From Streptomyces sp. MNU76 (lineage in GTDB: Bacteria > Actinomycetota > Actinomycetes > Streptomycetales > Streptomycetaceae): a stretch of 64,000 bases of DNA. This document shows, one piece after another, positions 18,147 through 26,520 of this stretch (its first letter is position 1; every line of letters starts with the position of its first letter). Position numbers and translations under genes: made by a program. A model generated the notes under the pieces. That model saw only the letters and a list, made by a program, of their open reading frames with translations. It did no database searches and had not been told where the DNA came from. Location: the NCBI RefSeq assembly GCF_020982545.1, contig NZ_JAJKLK010000024.1:434001-498000 (forward strand), read 5' to 3'.

Positions 18147-19235
18147 ATGACCATGAAGAAGTCGCCGTCCAACGGGACGGTGTTGTCCTGCATGCCGGTC
18201 GCGGTGATGGCTGTGGTGACCGGGGTCGACATCGTGGCCGGGCCCGGAGTGGGGCTGCTGCCGCTGGTGTCACTCGGGCCGGCCTTCTCCGGGCTGGTCG
18301 GGGGGTGGCGGCGTACCGCCGTGATCGGTGCGGTCGCGCTGCTGCTGTGCATGGGACTCGGCCTGTACAACGGGCTGTTCGAGGAGAGTCGGGGCTTCGC
18401 GGCCCTGGGATCGGTGGCAGGTGTCACCGGTGTGGGTATCGCTGCCGCCGTGATGCGCTCACGCCGGGAAGCGGAGTTGGCCGGTGTGCGCTCGATCGCC
18501 GAGGTCGCCCAGCGGGTGCTGTTGCGGCCGGTGCCCCTGACGGCGGGCCCGCTACGGGTGGCGGTGTCGTACACCTCCGCCGTGGCCGAGGCGCGGATCG
18601 GCGGCGATCTGTACGAGGTGGTCGCCTCGCCGCACGGTGTCCGGGTGATCGTCGGCGACGTGCAGGGCAAGGGGCTGGCCGCCGTCGAGACGGCCGCGGT
18701 GGTGCTCGGCGCCTTCCGGGAGGCGGCCCACGACGAACCCGACCTGGTGGGGCTCGGTGAGCGGCTGGAGCGGAGTGTTGCCCGGGAGTTGGAGGGTGAG
18801 AAATTCGTCACCGCGATCCTCGCCGAGTTCGGCCCCGACCACGAGGTCGTCTTCCTCAACTACGGTCACCCGGACCCGATGCGGGTGCGCCGGGACGGCA
18901 CCGCCGACTTCCTGCAACCGCCTTCCTATGCTCTGCCGCTCGGGTTGGGCGCCCACGGGGGCGACGGCCCGAAACCGTACGAGGTGGCCTTCGAGCCCGG
19001 TGAGCAGTTACTGCTGTACACCGACGGTGTCACCGAGGCGCGTGACGAGCAAGGCGAGTTCTATCCGCTGGCCGACCGGTCCCACCTGCTGGAAGACCTC
19101 GACCCGGGCAGCGCGCTGACCGCGCTGCGCGAGGACGTGGTGCGGCACGCGTCCGGTCCGCCGCACGACGACGCCGCGATGCTCCTGCTGCGTTACCACG
19201 GTCATGGAAAGGGAAAATCTGTTCCGACCGATTGA
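18147..19235 (+). CDS. Membrane-anchored SpoIIE/PP2C-type phosphatase
   Basis: This 362-aa protein has three or four N-terminal TM segments (MPVAVMAVVTGVDIVAG, LPLVSLGPAFSGLVGG, AVIGAVALLLCMGLGLYNGL). A SpoIIE-type PPM phosphatase domain runs from about residue 110 (ARIGGDLYEVV, GDVQGKGLAAVETAA, YTDGVTEARDEQGEFY, PHDDAAMLLLR), with the metal-binding Asp residues in GGD, GD, TDG and DD. Such enzymes usually dephosphorylate anti-sigma factor antagonists in partner-switching stress pathways. The ATG at 18147 has GGAG seven bases upstream; GTG starts at 18126 or 18084 are possible. The MarR gene follows 34 bp downstream and is probably cotranscribed. Confidence 0.87.
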   Translation: MTMKKSPSNGTVLSCMPVAVMAVVTGVDIVAGPGVGLLPLVSLGPAFSGLVGGWRRTAVIGAVALLLCMGLGLYNGLFEESRGFAALGSVAGVTGVGIAAAVMRSRREAELAGVRSIAEVAQRVLLRPVPLTAGPLRVAVSYTSAVAEARIGGDLYEVVASPHGVRVIVGDVQGKGLAAVETAAVVLGAFREAAHDEPDLVGLGERLERSVARELEGEKFVTAILAEFGPDHEVVFLNYGHPDPMRVRRDGTADFLQPPSYALPLGLGAHGGDGPKPYEVAFEPGEQLLLYTDGVTEARDEQGEFYPLADRSHLLEDLDPGSALTALREDVVRHASGPPHDDAAMLLLRYHGHGKGKSVPTD

Positions 19236-19269
19236 GTGCACGGGTGCCACAGCGCGTAAAAAGGGAGGC

Positions 19270-19803
19270 ATGGCGGAACGTGGGACCCCCTCAAGGGGCA
19301 TGGACGATGTCGACGCGGTCACCCGAGCGGTGCTCACCGCGTCGCGGCTGCTGGTGGCGGTCTCGGCGAGATCTCTGGCCGAGGTCGAGGAGCGGGTGAC
19401 GCTGCCGCAGTTCCGCATGCTGGTCGTGTTGTCGACCCGTGGTGCCACCAAGCTCGTCGGGCTCGCGGACCTGCTTCAGGTGGCGCCGTCCACCGCCATG
19501 CGGATGATCGACCGGCTGATCGCGGCCGGGCTCGCCGACCGCCAGACCAACCCGGACAACCGCCGCGAGACGATGCTCCAGCTCACGGACGAGGGACGGC
19601 GCACGGTCGCCGACGTCACCGGTCGGCGCCGCGCCGAGATCGCGACGATCGTCGAGCGGCTCGCTCCGGACCAGCGGACGGCGCTCGTCGGCGCGCTCAC
19701 CGCGTTCAACGAGGCGGGTGGCGAGCCCCTGGCTCCGGCGGCGGACGATCCGGACCTGTATCCGCTCGGTTGGGTGGACACGCCGGTGGGGCGCGGCGCC
19801 TGA
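19270..19803 (+). CDS. MarR-family transcriptional regulator
   Basis: This 177-aa protein starts at an ATG at 19270 with a near-ideal AGGGAGGC ribosome-binding site. The winged-helix core shows LPQFRMLVVLSTRGATKLVG, the recognition helix region LLQVAPSTAMRMIDRLIAAG, and the wing ADRQTNPDNRRETMLQLTDEG with the typical DxRR motif. It probably acts as a homodimeric repressor binding TTGCA-N3-TGCAA palindromes, three of which lie nearby (15680, 18071, 19875). It is likely cotranscribed with the phosphatase upstream. The ligand is unknown. Confidence 0.9.
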   Translation: MAERGTPSRGMDDVDAVTRAVLTASRLLVAVSARSLAEVEERVTLPQFRMLVVLSTRGATKLVGLADLLQVAPSTAMRMIDRLIAAGLADRQTNPDNRRETMLQLTDEGRRTVADVTGRRRAEIATIVERLAPDQRTALVGALTAFNEAGGEPLAPAADDPDLYPLGWVDTPVGRGA

Positions 19804-19874
19804 GGGGCGTGCGCCGGCTCATGTCGCAGCTCCTGTGGGCGTGTCCGGCAGACCGGCCTCGCCCTTGACAGGTT

Positions 19875-19887
19875 TTGCATAATGCAA
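19875..19887. promoter_or_regulatory. TTGCATAATGCAA palindrome, candidate MarR operator
   Basis: This is a perfect inverted repeat 72 bp after the MarR stop and upstream of the membrane protein starting at 19992. A TTGACA hexamer at 19865-19870 immediately precedes it, so repressor binding could occlude a promoter. Confidence 0.55.
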
Positions 19888-19991
19888 GGGAGTTGCGGGG
19901 GCGTTACGAGATGTGGTGGACCAGCTGGTCCAAGCCTGCCTCGGAGGTGGCCGCGGCTCGCGGGCAGTGGATGACTCGGGGGTGGGGGGCA

Positions 19992-20750
19992 ATGCCCAGG
20001 TTGCGTCGACGACCGCGCGTGACGGAAGCGGGACTGTCGGCCCACGTGAGGTCGGTCGTGTGGGGTCCTGCGGAGTTCGTCGGGCTGCCGCCCCGTCGGC
20101 TCCTCGTCAAGGGGCTGCTCGCCGGGATCCTGGCCGCGAGCGCGATCACCGGCGCGGGGGCGATGGGCGGGTGGATCGGGCGACAGGCCCTGGTGGGCGG
20201 AGAGGTGGGGCTGGCAGTCGCTGTCATGCTGGCCGCTTATCTGCTCGTGATCGGGGCCGGGCGGGCACTCGTCGGGACAGTCGCGGTGCTCGGGGTGTGC
20301 CTCGCGTTGCAGGCGCCGCCGACCGCGGCTGGGCTGGTGCTGGAGATACGGGGGCGGGTGGAGTCCGTGGTCGTCACCGCGGTCGAGGGCGGGCCTGGCA
20401 CGGGGATCCGAGGCGGCCGATACCTGTGCTCGGTGACCAGCCCCGAGGGGGTCCCCCTCAGCACGCGGATCTGGCGGGGCTGCGGACGGACGACCCGGGC
20501 CGGCGACGCGCTGCAGGTGGTGTACGACCCCGAAGGCCATGTTCCGCCCCGCGGCGTGGATCCGGAGGGGGAGCGCACTCGACGGGGCCGTGTCGCCGCT
20601 CTGGCGTGTGCCCTGATCTCCGGTTGTGCGGTCGCGGTGGTGCGTTCCTTCCGGATGAGCCCTGCCGGTACGACGACCGGGACCCGGCCCCGTCCTGCTG
20701 GTGAGGGAGAACGAGGCGGGCGCGGTGGGTCGCCGGGCTCCTCACTCTGA
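19992..20750 (+). CDS. Hypothetical membrane protein
   Basis: This protein of about 250 aa is read from the ATG at 19992, which follows GGTGGGGGGCA; an in-frame ATG at 19971 is the main alternative. It has three hydrophobic segments: LLAGILAASAITGAGAMGG, GLAVAVMLAAYLLVIGAGRAL and VGTVAVLGVCLALQAPP. A soluble extracytoplasmic-looking domain follows (ESVVVTAVEGGPG, YLCSVTSPEG, IWRGCGRTTRAGDALQVVYDP), then a last helix ALACALISGCAVAVV. No family was recognised. A MarR-type palindrome sits in its promoter region. Its 3' end overlaps the convergent DUF4142 gene by 9 bp. Confidence 0.6.
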   Translation: MPRLRRRPRVTEAGLSAHVRSVVWGPAEFVGLPPRRLLVKGLLAGILAASAITGAGAMGGWIGRQALVGGEVGLAVAVMLAAYLLVIGAGRALVGTVAVLGVCLALQAPPTAAGLVLEIRGRVESVVVTAVEGGPGTGIRGGRYLCSVTSPEGVPLSTRIWRGCGRTTRAGDALQVVYDPEGHVPPRGVDPEGERTRRGRVAALACALISGCAVAVVRSFRMSPAGTTTGTRPRPAGEGERGGRGGSPGSSL

Positions 20751-21497
20751 CGACGGCGAAGGAGTGGGGGTCGGGCCCGCCGTCGGGGCGGCGGTCTGTA
20801 CGTCCAGATCCGGTCGTGGGGTGAGGACCACCATCGGAGCTCCCTGCTGGGGCACGGGCGGGGTGACCTGCTCGCTGGGGAGCTTCGGCGGGTTGGTCTG
20901 CTGGTAGTTGACCTGGTCGTGGTTGACCAGCCCGGTCTTCTCCAGCACGGTGATGTGGTCGAGCACGGTGTCGTTGGCCAGGTCGGCCAGCTGACGTACC
21001 AGGGTGTTGCGCGTACTGGCACGGATCTTGGCGATGGCGGGGAAGATCTGGCCGTGCGTGACGCGCATGATCTGCACCGCGGTGGAGTCGAACTCCTTGC
21101 CCTTGGCCGCGTCGACGGTCGCGACGAACTGTTGCTGTTGAGGGCTCGCCTGGTTGTTGAGCGTGATGTTCAGCTCGGGCGCGATCTTGCGGCACATCTC
21201 ATCGAGGCCGGCGTGCCCGACGACCAGATGTTCACCGGCCTCCTTCATCTCCGGCGTCGTACCGCGCTCCATGGCCATCTCGCCCAGGGGGTACTCCCAC
21301 AGGCCGGCGGAGCGCACCTTGATGACGAAGTCCCGGTCGGCTTCCGTCAGCGGTCCGTAGGGGGTGTTGGCGATGATCCGCTCCGTGCCCGTGGCCGTCT
21401 TGTCGATTCCCAGCATGGCGGGGTAGGCGAGTGCGGCGACGGTCAGCAGCATTCCGCCGCTGACGAAGATCGTTCCGATGTTTCTGATGCGGGCCAT
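20742..21497 (-). CDS. DUF4142-domain exported protein
   Basis: This 251-aa protein from the ATG at 21497 has an N-terminal signal/anchor (GTIFVSGGMLLTVAALAYPAM). A DUF4142 helical bundle follows: LTEADRDFVIKVRSAGLWEYP, LGEMAMERGTTPEMKEAGEH, LVVGHAGLDEM and HITVLEKTGL. The tail is long, proline- and threonine-rich, and looks disordered. DUF4142 proteins are exported ferritin-like bundles of unknown function that are abundant in actinobacteria. It overlaps the convergent membrane protein gene by 9 bp at its 3' end. Confidence 0.82.
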   Translation of the reverse strand: MARIRNIGTIFVSGGMLLTVAALAYPAMLGIDKTATGTERIIANTPYGPLTEADRDFVIKVRSAGLWEYPLGEMAMERGTTPEMKEAGEHLVVGHAGLDEMCRKIAPELNITLNNQASPQQQQFVATVDAAKGKEFDSTAVQIMRVTHGQIFPAIAKIRASTRNTLVRQLADLANDTVLDHITVLEKTGLVNHDQVNYQQTNPPKLPSEQVTPPVPQQGAPMVVLTPRPDLDVQTAAPTAGPTPTPSPSSE

Positions 21498-22224
21498 GGC
21501 AGCTCCTGACAGCGGGTGTCCGCACCCGCGGATCCGACGGGGGGCGTCGGACCCGCCGTGCGGCTGGGTCGCCAGGGGGTACGGACGAGAAGGCCGAATG
21601 AATCATTGCTCTGGGTAAAATTTGCAGTGTGATCGATGTGTGATCGATGCGGGGTCTCGGGCGCGGGGACGTAGATCGCTCTGACCTGCGGGAGGGCGAG
21701 GGTGTTCGATAAATCGAACGCTCGAGTGTCCGGGTCGTGGGCGGGGATCCTCGATGAGATGGTGACGACCGTGGACCGAACCGGCGACGAGGGACCCACT
21801 GCATAGGGTGCGGGAACGGAGAGAGTCCCTGCGGGCACGCGGTTCGGTGGCCAGGGCGGCGGAGTAGTGGTCGAGAGGCCGCCGATGGGGCCCGCCCCCG
21901 CGCAGCAAGCGGTGCGAACCTGATTCTCGATCACCATCCGGACGTCCAGGCGCAGTTGGCGCGATGGCCGACCGCTCCTGCGGGTGCCCTGCCTTCGGGG
22001 CCCGCTCGGTGTTCCCGCGATCACATCCTTCCGCGCACGGAGCGCACCGACGGCCTTCTGGGGCAGGACGCTCGGGCGCTGCCCAACTTCTTCTCCTCGC
22101 CGTCCGGGCTGCCGATCGGCCTGCCGAACCAGGGGGCGAGGAACACGGGCAGCTCCGCGACGACCAGGTCCCTCGATCCCGGACTCCGCGTCCGCGCTAC
22201 CCATGGCTAATCAGGAGGATTTGC
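21498..22224. other. Regulatory-looking spacer with tandem repeat and palindrome
   Basis: No convincing gene is present. Structures seen are two adjacent copies of TGTGATCGATG (21628-21649) and an inverted repeat GTTCGAT-AA-ATCGAAC (21704-21719). The AT content is locally raised around 21600-21720. The minus strand around 22000-22200 has a coding-like frame that I could not identify. Confidence 0.4.
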
Positions 22225-22326
22225 ATGAGATGGCGAAATAGCACGCAAACCTCCCAAGATAGAGAAAACAGGACCGTCGACATTTGTGGATGTCCGCAGG
22301 CAATGGACACCCGCCAGGCGGCTTGA
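22225..22326 (+). CDS. Possible small ORF with strong ribosome-binding site
   Basis: A 33-codon frame begins at an ATG 8 bp after a perfect AGGAGG and encodes a basic, polar peptide containing CGCP, ending inside the long palindrome at 22311-22352. The ribosome-binding site also lies inside a second tiny frame starting at 22203 (MANQEDLHEMAK). Base composition is markedly lower in GC than the surroundings. It could be a leader peptide or chance; no gene follows on this strand. Confidence 0.25.
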   Translation: MRWRNSTQTSQDRENRTVDICGCPQAMDTRQAA

Positions 22327-22352
22327 GCTGCGCAGCTCAAGCCGCCTGGCGG
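22311..22352. terminator. 42-bp perfect palindrome, probable bidirectional terminator
   Basis: The two 21-bp halves (22311-22331 and 22332-22352) are exact reverse complements with no spacer, so an RNA hairpin would close with a minimal loop. It lies 16 bp beyond the stop of the hydrolase gene (22369) on the minus strand. Termination of that gene is the simplest reading. Confidence 0.6.
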
Positions 22353-22368
22353 GGTGCTTCCTTGCTGC

Positions 22369-23202
22369 TCAGCTGTCGTGCATGACGGTGCGTAGGCATG
22401 AGGCGAAGGCATCGGGGTTGTCGACGAAGCCGGTGTGGCCGCCAGGGAAGGCGGCCGGCTGGGTGTCCAGCGCCCGGGCGAGCGCGCGGGCGGTGCGGTC
22501 GCAGAGCTGTCCGGTGGAGTCCTCGCCGATGCCGACCATGATGCGACAGGCCGCCCGGCGCAGGGCGGCTAGGTCGGGCCGCCAGTAGGTGGAGGCCCGC
22601 ATCTCGTGGGCGAACCAGCGGCGTTCGTCCGCGACCTGTTGCGCGTCTCGCGCTCCGCCGAACATCTGCTCCACCACGGGCTCAGGCATGAAGATGCCGG
22701 CCTGGGCGAAGAACTTCTTCCACGCTCCGATCACGCCGTCGGCGAGATAGGCGGCGACGGTCTCCTCGGTGCCGGCCCGCAGCTGCTCACGATCCTCCAG
22801 CAGCTCGATCAGCGGGGGCTCGTGGGCGATGACGGTGTGCACGAGCTCGGGGTGGGCCTGGGCGAGGGCCAACGCGCTGACCGCGCCGCCGCTGGAGCCC
22901 ACCACCACCGCCGGGCCCGCGTCGACGTGGGCGATCAGCCGGGACAGGTCGTCGGCGCGCAGCTGCGGTGTCGAGTCCTGTTCGGGATCGTCGAGCCGAC
23001 TGCGGTTGATCCCCCGCGGGTCGGTGGTGAGCACGGTGTGGTCAGCCGCGAGGAGGCCGGCCAGCGGGGCGAAGGCGGCGGCGTCCATCGGGGCGCCGAC
23101 CAGCACGACGAGCGGGCCTTGGCCACGCAGCTCGTAGTGCAGGCGAGCGTCGGGCACCTTGAGGGAACGGGCGTCAGCGGCATCGGTCGCGTTGGTGAGC
23201 AT
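22369..23202 (-). CDS. Alpha/beta-fold hydrolase
   Basis: This 277-aa protein shows the alpha/beta hydrolase order: LHYELRGQGPLVVLVGAPMD (oxyanion strand), LTTDPRGINRS, the nucleophile elbow VVGSSGGAVSALALA with Ser in GSSGG, and a C-terminal GGHTGFVDNPDAF with the catalytic His. The acid is probably the Asp near IGEDSTG. Cofactor-free haloperoxidase/esterase-like enzymes share this pattern. The substrate is unknown. It starts at an ATG at 23202 with GGAGGATG upstream and ends just before a 42-bp palindrome, so it looks monocistronic. Confidence 0.87.
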   Translation of the reverse strand: MLTNATDAADARSLKVPDARLHYELRGQGPLVVLVGAPMDAAAFAPLAGLLAADHTVLTTDPRGINRSRLDDPEQDSTPQLRADDLSRLIAHVDAGPAVVVGSSGGAVSALALAQAHPELVHTVIAHEPPLIELLEDREQLRAGTEETVAAYLADGVIGAWKKFFAQAGIFMPEPVVEQMFGGARDAQQVADERRWFAHEMRASTYWRPDLAALRRAACRIMVGIGEDSTGQLCDRTARALARALDTQPAAFPGGHTGFVDNPDAFASCLRTVMHDS

Positions 23203-23476
23203 GCATCCTCCGGCGGGGCTGAGCTTGGCTGTTGATCACTTCGACCTCTCTGCAGGTGCGGATTCATCGCTCGAAGAGAAGCTTTTTTAGCGGTGGTACG
23301 CGGGCTGCCTGTGTCGAGGGGGCTCTGGCGGAGACCGTTCAGCCCGCGGAGCTGGAGCAGGACGCAGGGCTGGAGCCGCCGCCGAGAAAAGCCGCGCTGG
23401 TTCGAGCGCGGTCAGCAACACCATCCGCGGTCACCGTCCCCATGAGGACTCGTGACCATGGCGGTGGGGAATCACG
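23203..23476. other. Spacer between hydrolase promoter and ISL3 element
   Basis: No gene is supported. A T-run with flanking GAAGCTTTTTTAGC occurs at 23278-23291. The right boundary is the left inverted repeat of the ISL3 element. Confidence 0.4.
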
Positions 23477-25222
23477 GGCTCTGTCGGCGATCTTGTGACG
23501 GCTTCGCGGTCATGGGCTGTGAAGGATGCGTTTGCGGAGAAGCGGGAGGTGCGCGCGGCCGAAGCCCATGCGCTTGAGGAGCTTGGCTCTCGTGACGTGA
23601 CCTTCGACTTGGCCCGAGCTCCAGGGGGTAGCGAAGGCGGCGGTGACGGCGTCGAGGTCGCGGCGGAAGCCGTTGACCAGCGAGTGCAGGGCCGGCAGGT
23701 CGTCGGCCATGACCCGGTCCATCCAATCTGGGAGGGCCGCGGCGTTGTGGTCTCGCATCATCGCGGCGAAGTCACGTACGTGCCGGACGGTGAGGTCCAG
23801 GTGCGGACAGCCGGTGCGGATCTCCTTGAGCTCTGCGGCGTTGGCCTCGGAGAGCCGGTCGGGGGCGGACATGATCCAGCGGACCACACGCCGGGGTTTA
23901 GGAAGGGTCCTGACCGGGGGCGGGGGTGCGGATGGTGACTTCGGCAGGGGGCTGTGCGGCCTCTTGAACGGGCGGAAGTACCGGCGGACGCTCTGGATGT
24001 CGCCGGTGAATCCCTGTTCTTGGATCTCGTGGTGGAGACGTGGGACGTCGTGGCAGCCCTCGCGCCAGCGTTCATGGAGGTACGGCTTGTAGGGGTCGAG
24101 TATCGAAGCCCGGTGAGTGGCCTTGACCAGCAGTTCCTCCAGGCTCTGGGCGCGGGCGAATCGGCGGACGGTGGAGTGGTCCAGCCGCAGTTCCCGCCGG
24201 ATCGTGGCCAGGGACTTCCCCTCGGCGAGTCGTTGCTGGACGGCCTCGTAGCGTTCGGTGGTCCGGGCCACCAGCCGCCGGGGGCGGCCCAAGACGTCGA
24301 GCGTGCCGTCGGGTGGGACGAGGTCAGGCTCCGGCGGCTCCGCCGTGACCAGGGGTGCTGGAGGCGGCTCTTGGATGGCGGGGTCGGGGTGAGCGCGGCG
24401 CGGATGCAGGGGTGGTGGGCGCCGATGGTCTTCTCCACGGCTTCGGCGAGGTTACGCCACAGATGCCAAGCGTCGGCGACTTGGAGGGCCTGCGGGGCCC
24501 CGGTGCGGGCGCCTTCGGCGTAGGCGCCGGCCCGGTCGCGGCAGATCACTTCGACCTCGGGGTGATCACGCAGCCAGGTGGCCAGCGGCTCGGCGTCCCG
24601 GCCCGGCAGCACATCGACCGGGCGCCGCTCTTCCAGGTCCACCAGGATCGTGGCGTAGGAGTCGCCCTTGCGCAGCGCGAAGTCGTCGACGCCGAGGACA
24701 CGCACGCTGGCCTGCGGTAACTCCGGCAGCCCTTGGAGGAGTTCAAGGAGCTTGTCCTTGGCGACGCGGATGCTCAGTGTGGCCGCGAGCCGTGCACCCG
24801 GCCGGCCCGCCAGACATGCCGCAATCGAGGTGAGCAGCGTGCGCAGCAGCGGCGTGTACCGAGCATACGGGCTGGTCAGCCCCTCGACCTGCTCGGCGAA
24901 CGTCACCGCTGGACACTGCGGATTGAGGCACTTGAACCGGCGCACCATGAGTTCGATCACCGCCGGAGCCCCGCCGACGGGCGCGTCAGCGAGCCGGCGC
25001 GCGTATCGGCCGTGCACACGCCACGACACCACCCCGCATCTTGGGCACCTCGCCGTCGGTACTGCGGAGTACGCGCAGAACGTGACCGTCCCGGCCGCAC
25101 GCTCGATCGACTCGACCACCACACCGGCTAAATGCGGTAGCAACCGTCCCAAACTCCCTGAACCGCACACCCGGTTGATGCCCAGTTCAGGCGGGCTCCG
25201 TCACAAGATCTACGACAGAGCC
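23477..25222. mobile_element. ISL3-family insertion sequence
   Basis: The ends are imperfect 25-bp inverted repeats at 23477-23501 and 25198-25222. They read GGCTCTGTCG-NN-GATCTTGTGACGG with only the two central bases differing (GC versus TA). They enclose a single ISL3-type transposase on the minus strand. Flanking octamers (GAATCACG and GAATTGCA) are not a clean duplication, so the target site may have rearranged. Confidence 0.82.
23510..25170 (-). pseudogene. tnp: ISL3-family transposase, frameshifted
   Basis: The N-terminal frame (to about 24385) has the zinc finger ARCPRCGVVSWRVHGRYARR, CLNPQCPAVTFAEQ and the DDE catalytic start VRVLGVDDFALRKG, then RDRAGAYAEGAR and QVADAWHLWRNL. The remaining frame, ending at 23510, holds LGRPRRLVARTTERYEAVQ and the last acidic motif region PWSSGQVEGHVTRAKLLKR. 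One base appears to be lost at a short C-run near 24388, since the other frame continues as DPAIQEPPPAPL. Together they would make a normal transposase of about 550 aa. Inactive unless frameshifting occurs. Confidence 0.85.
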
Positions 25223-25266
25223 GAATTGCATGACCGTCGACACTTAGGGTCTGTATGGAGTTGTGA

Positions 25267-25797
25267 TCAAGGCTGTGATCCGAGGTGTCGGATCCAGAGG
25301 AGGCCGGCGCATAATTCGAGTCCGGCCTGGTAGCTTTCAGGCTTTTTGTCGTAGCGGACGGCGAGGCCACGCCAGTCCTTGATCTTGTTGATGGTGCGTT
25401 CGACGCTGTTGCGGAGCTTGTACAACTGCTTGTCCCAGGTGACGGGCCGTCCGCCGCGTGAGCCACGGTTCTTGCGGTGGGCGGCCTGATCCTTCTTCTC
25501 GGGGATGACCGCTTTGATCCCGCGTTTGCGCAGGTGGGAACGGTTCTGGCGGGACGAGTACGCCTTATCGCCCGCGACTGCGTCCGGCCGGGTGCGGGGC
25601 CGGCCGACCGGGCCGGGGACGTGGATCTTGTTCAGGACGGGGATGAACTGCGGACTGTCCCCGGCTTGCCCCGCAGTGATCTTCAGTGAGAGGGGCAGGC
25701 ACTGCGGCACACAGGACAGGTGCGTCTTCGTGGTCAGTCCGCCGCGGGAACGCCCCAGGTCAGCAGCGGCGAGCCGGGCCCTGCGGCGACGCCTCAC
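25267..25797 (-). CDS. IS5-family transposase, C-terminal ORF
   Basis: This 176-aa frame carries LGRSRGGLTTKTHLSCV, PDAVAGDKAYSSRQNRSHLR (second catalytic Asp region) and NSVERTINKIKDWRGLAVRYDK with the final catalytic Glu. It follows the N-terminal ORF with a 4-bp GTGA-type overlap. IS5 elements of this layout commonly produce the active enzyme by frameshift or coupling. The first residues (RRRRRARLAAADLG) may not be translated independently. Confidence 0.85.
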   Translation of the reverse strand: MRRRRRARLAAADLGRSRGGLTTKTHLSCVPQCLPLSLKITAGQAGDSPQFIPVLNKIHVPGPVGRPRTRPDAVAGDKAYSSRQNRSHLRKRGIKAVIPEKKDQAAHRKNRGSRGGRPVTWDKQLYKLRNSVERTINKIKDWRGLAVRYDKKPESYQAGLELCAGLLWIRHLGSQP

Positions 25798-26240
25798 ACG
25801 TCGTCGTTCTTCCCGCTCCGGGTCCAGCTGCCCGTCTTGTTCCTGGCCGGCGCCCCTTTTTCCGCGGCGGCCTTCTCCAGCACGTCCAGGATCTCGGGCT
25901 CCACGATCATCCCGGCAGCATCATGATGGGCCCGGACCGTGGTCGAGTCCACGCTGACCAGCGACAAGTCCACCAGGCCCCGCTTCGCCGCCTCGGCGAT
26001 CGCACCCTGGAACACCGCGGTGAACACCCCGGCATCCCGCCACTGCCGAAACCGGCCGTAAACGGTGGACCAGCGCCCGAACCGTTCGGGCAACTCCCGC
26101 CATTTCGCCCCGTTCCTGAACCGCCACACGATGCCCTCGAAGTGCGCCCGCAGATTCTCCGGGTACGGCCCATACTCACCGACCGGCAGGAACGGGGAGA
26201 CGAACTCCCACTCGGCATCCGAAAGTTGAGGTCGAGACAC
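25794..26240 (-). CDS. IS5-family transposase, N-terminal ORF
   Basis: This 148-aa frame contains the DUF4096-type N-terminal domain (LSDAEWEFVSPFLP, IVWRFRNGAKWRELPERFG, TVYGRFRQWRDAGVF) and the first catalytic Asp in LVSVDSTTVRAHHDAAG. It ends in a stop that overlaps the start of the C-terminal ORF by 4 bp. Together the two frames cover a complete DDE transposase inside intact inverted repeats, so the element may still be mobile. Confidence 0.87.
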   Translation of the reverse strand: MSRPQLSDAEWEFVSPFLPVGEYGPYPENLRAHFEGIVWRFRNGAKWRELPERFGRWSTVYGRFRQWRDAGVFTAVFQGAIAEAAKRGLVDLSLVSVDSTTVRAHHDAAGMIVEPEILDVLEKAAAEKGAPARNKTGSWTRSGKNDDV

Positions 26241-26382
26241 CCCACCGTTTTACCCCAGGGCCCCCGGCTTTCCCAGGCCGGGGGCTCACGAGATCACAAC
26301 TCCATACAGGCCCTAGAACCCCTAACGAAATGATCTTCGAAGTGGTTGGATCACTCCGGGACTGCTGATCCGGAGGTGTGCG

Positions 26383-26520
26383 GTGGCGCGGCCGAAGCCG
26401 TGGGAAGTCGACGACGAACTGTGGGCAGTGATCGAGCCGCTACTGCTCAGGATTGAGCGCCGGACGCGGCACCCTGGGCGCAAGCGGCATCCGGACCGGT
26501 TGGTGTTCCAGGGCAGGCCG
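26383..26520 (+). pseudogene. IS5-like transposase N-terminal remnant
   Basis: The first 45 codons read WEVDDELWAVIEPLLLRIER, then RTRHPGRKRHPDRLVFQG, which matches the start of a different IS5-group transposase family. After VFQG the frame becomes unrelated sequence. Only this remnant survives directly beside the intact IS5 element. Confidence 0.7.

Larger units (their letters stand above)
25247..26313. mobile_element. IS5-family insertion sequence
   Basis: The terminal inverted repeats begin GGGTCTGTATGGAGTTGTGATC at 25247 and, on the other strand, GGGCCTGTATGGAGTTGTGATC ending at 26313, with one mismatch. The flanks show a 2-bp TA duplication (25245-25246 and 26314-26315). Two overlapping transposase frames fill the element. 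It lies only 24 bp from the ISL3 right end. Confidence 0.82.

Noticed and set aside
22272..25245. Shared GACCGTCGACA near 22272 and 25232 as an IS target duplication
   Set aside because: The match is 11 bp, is not adjacent to the mapped inverted repeats and could be chance.
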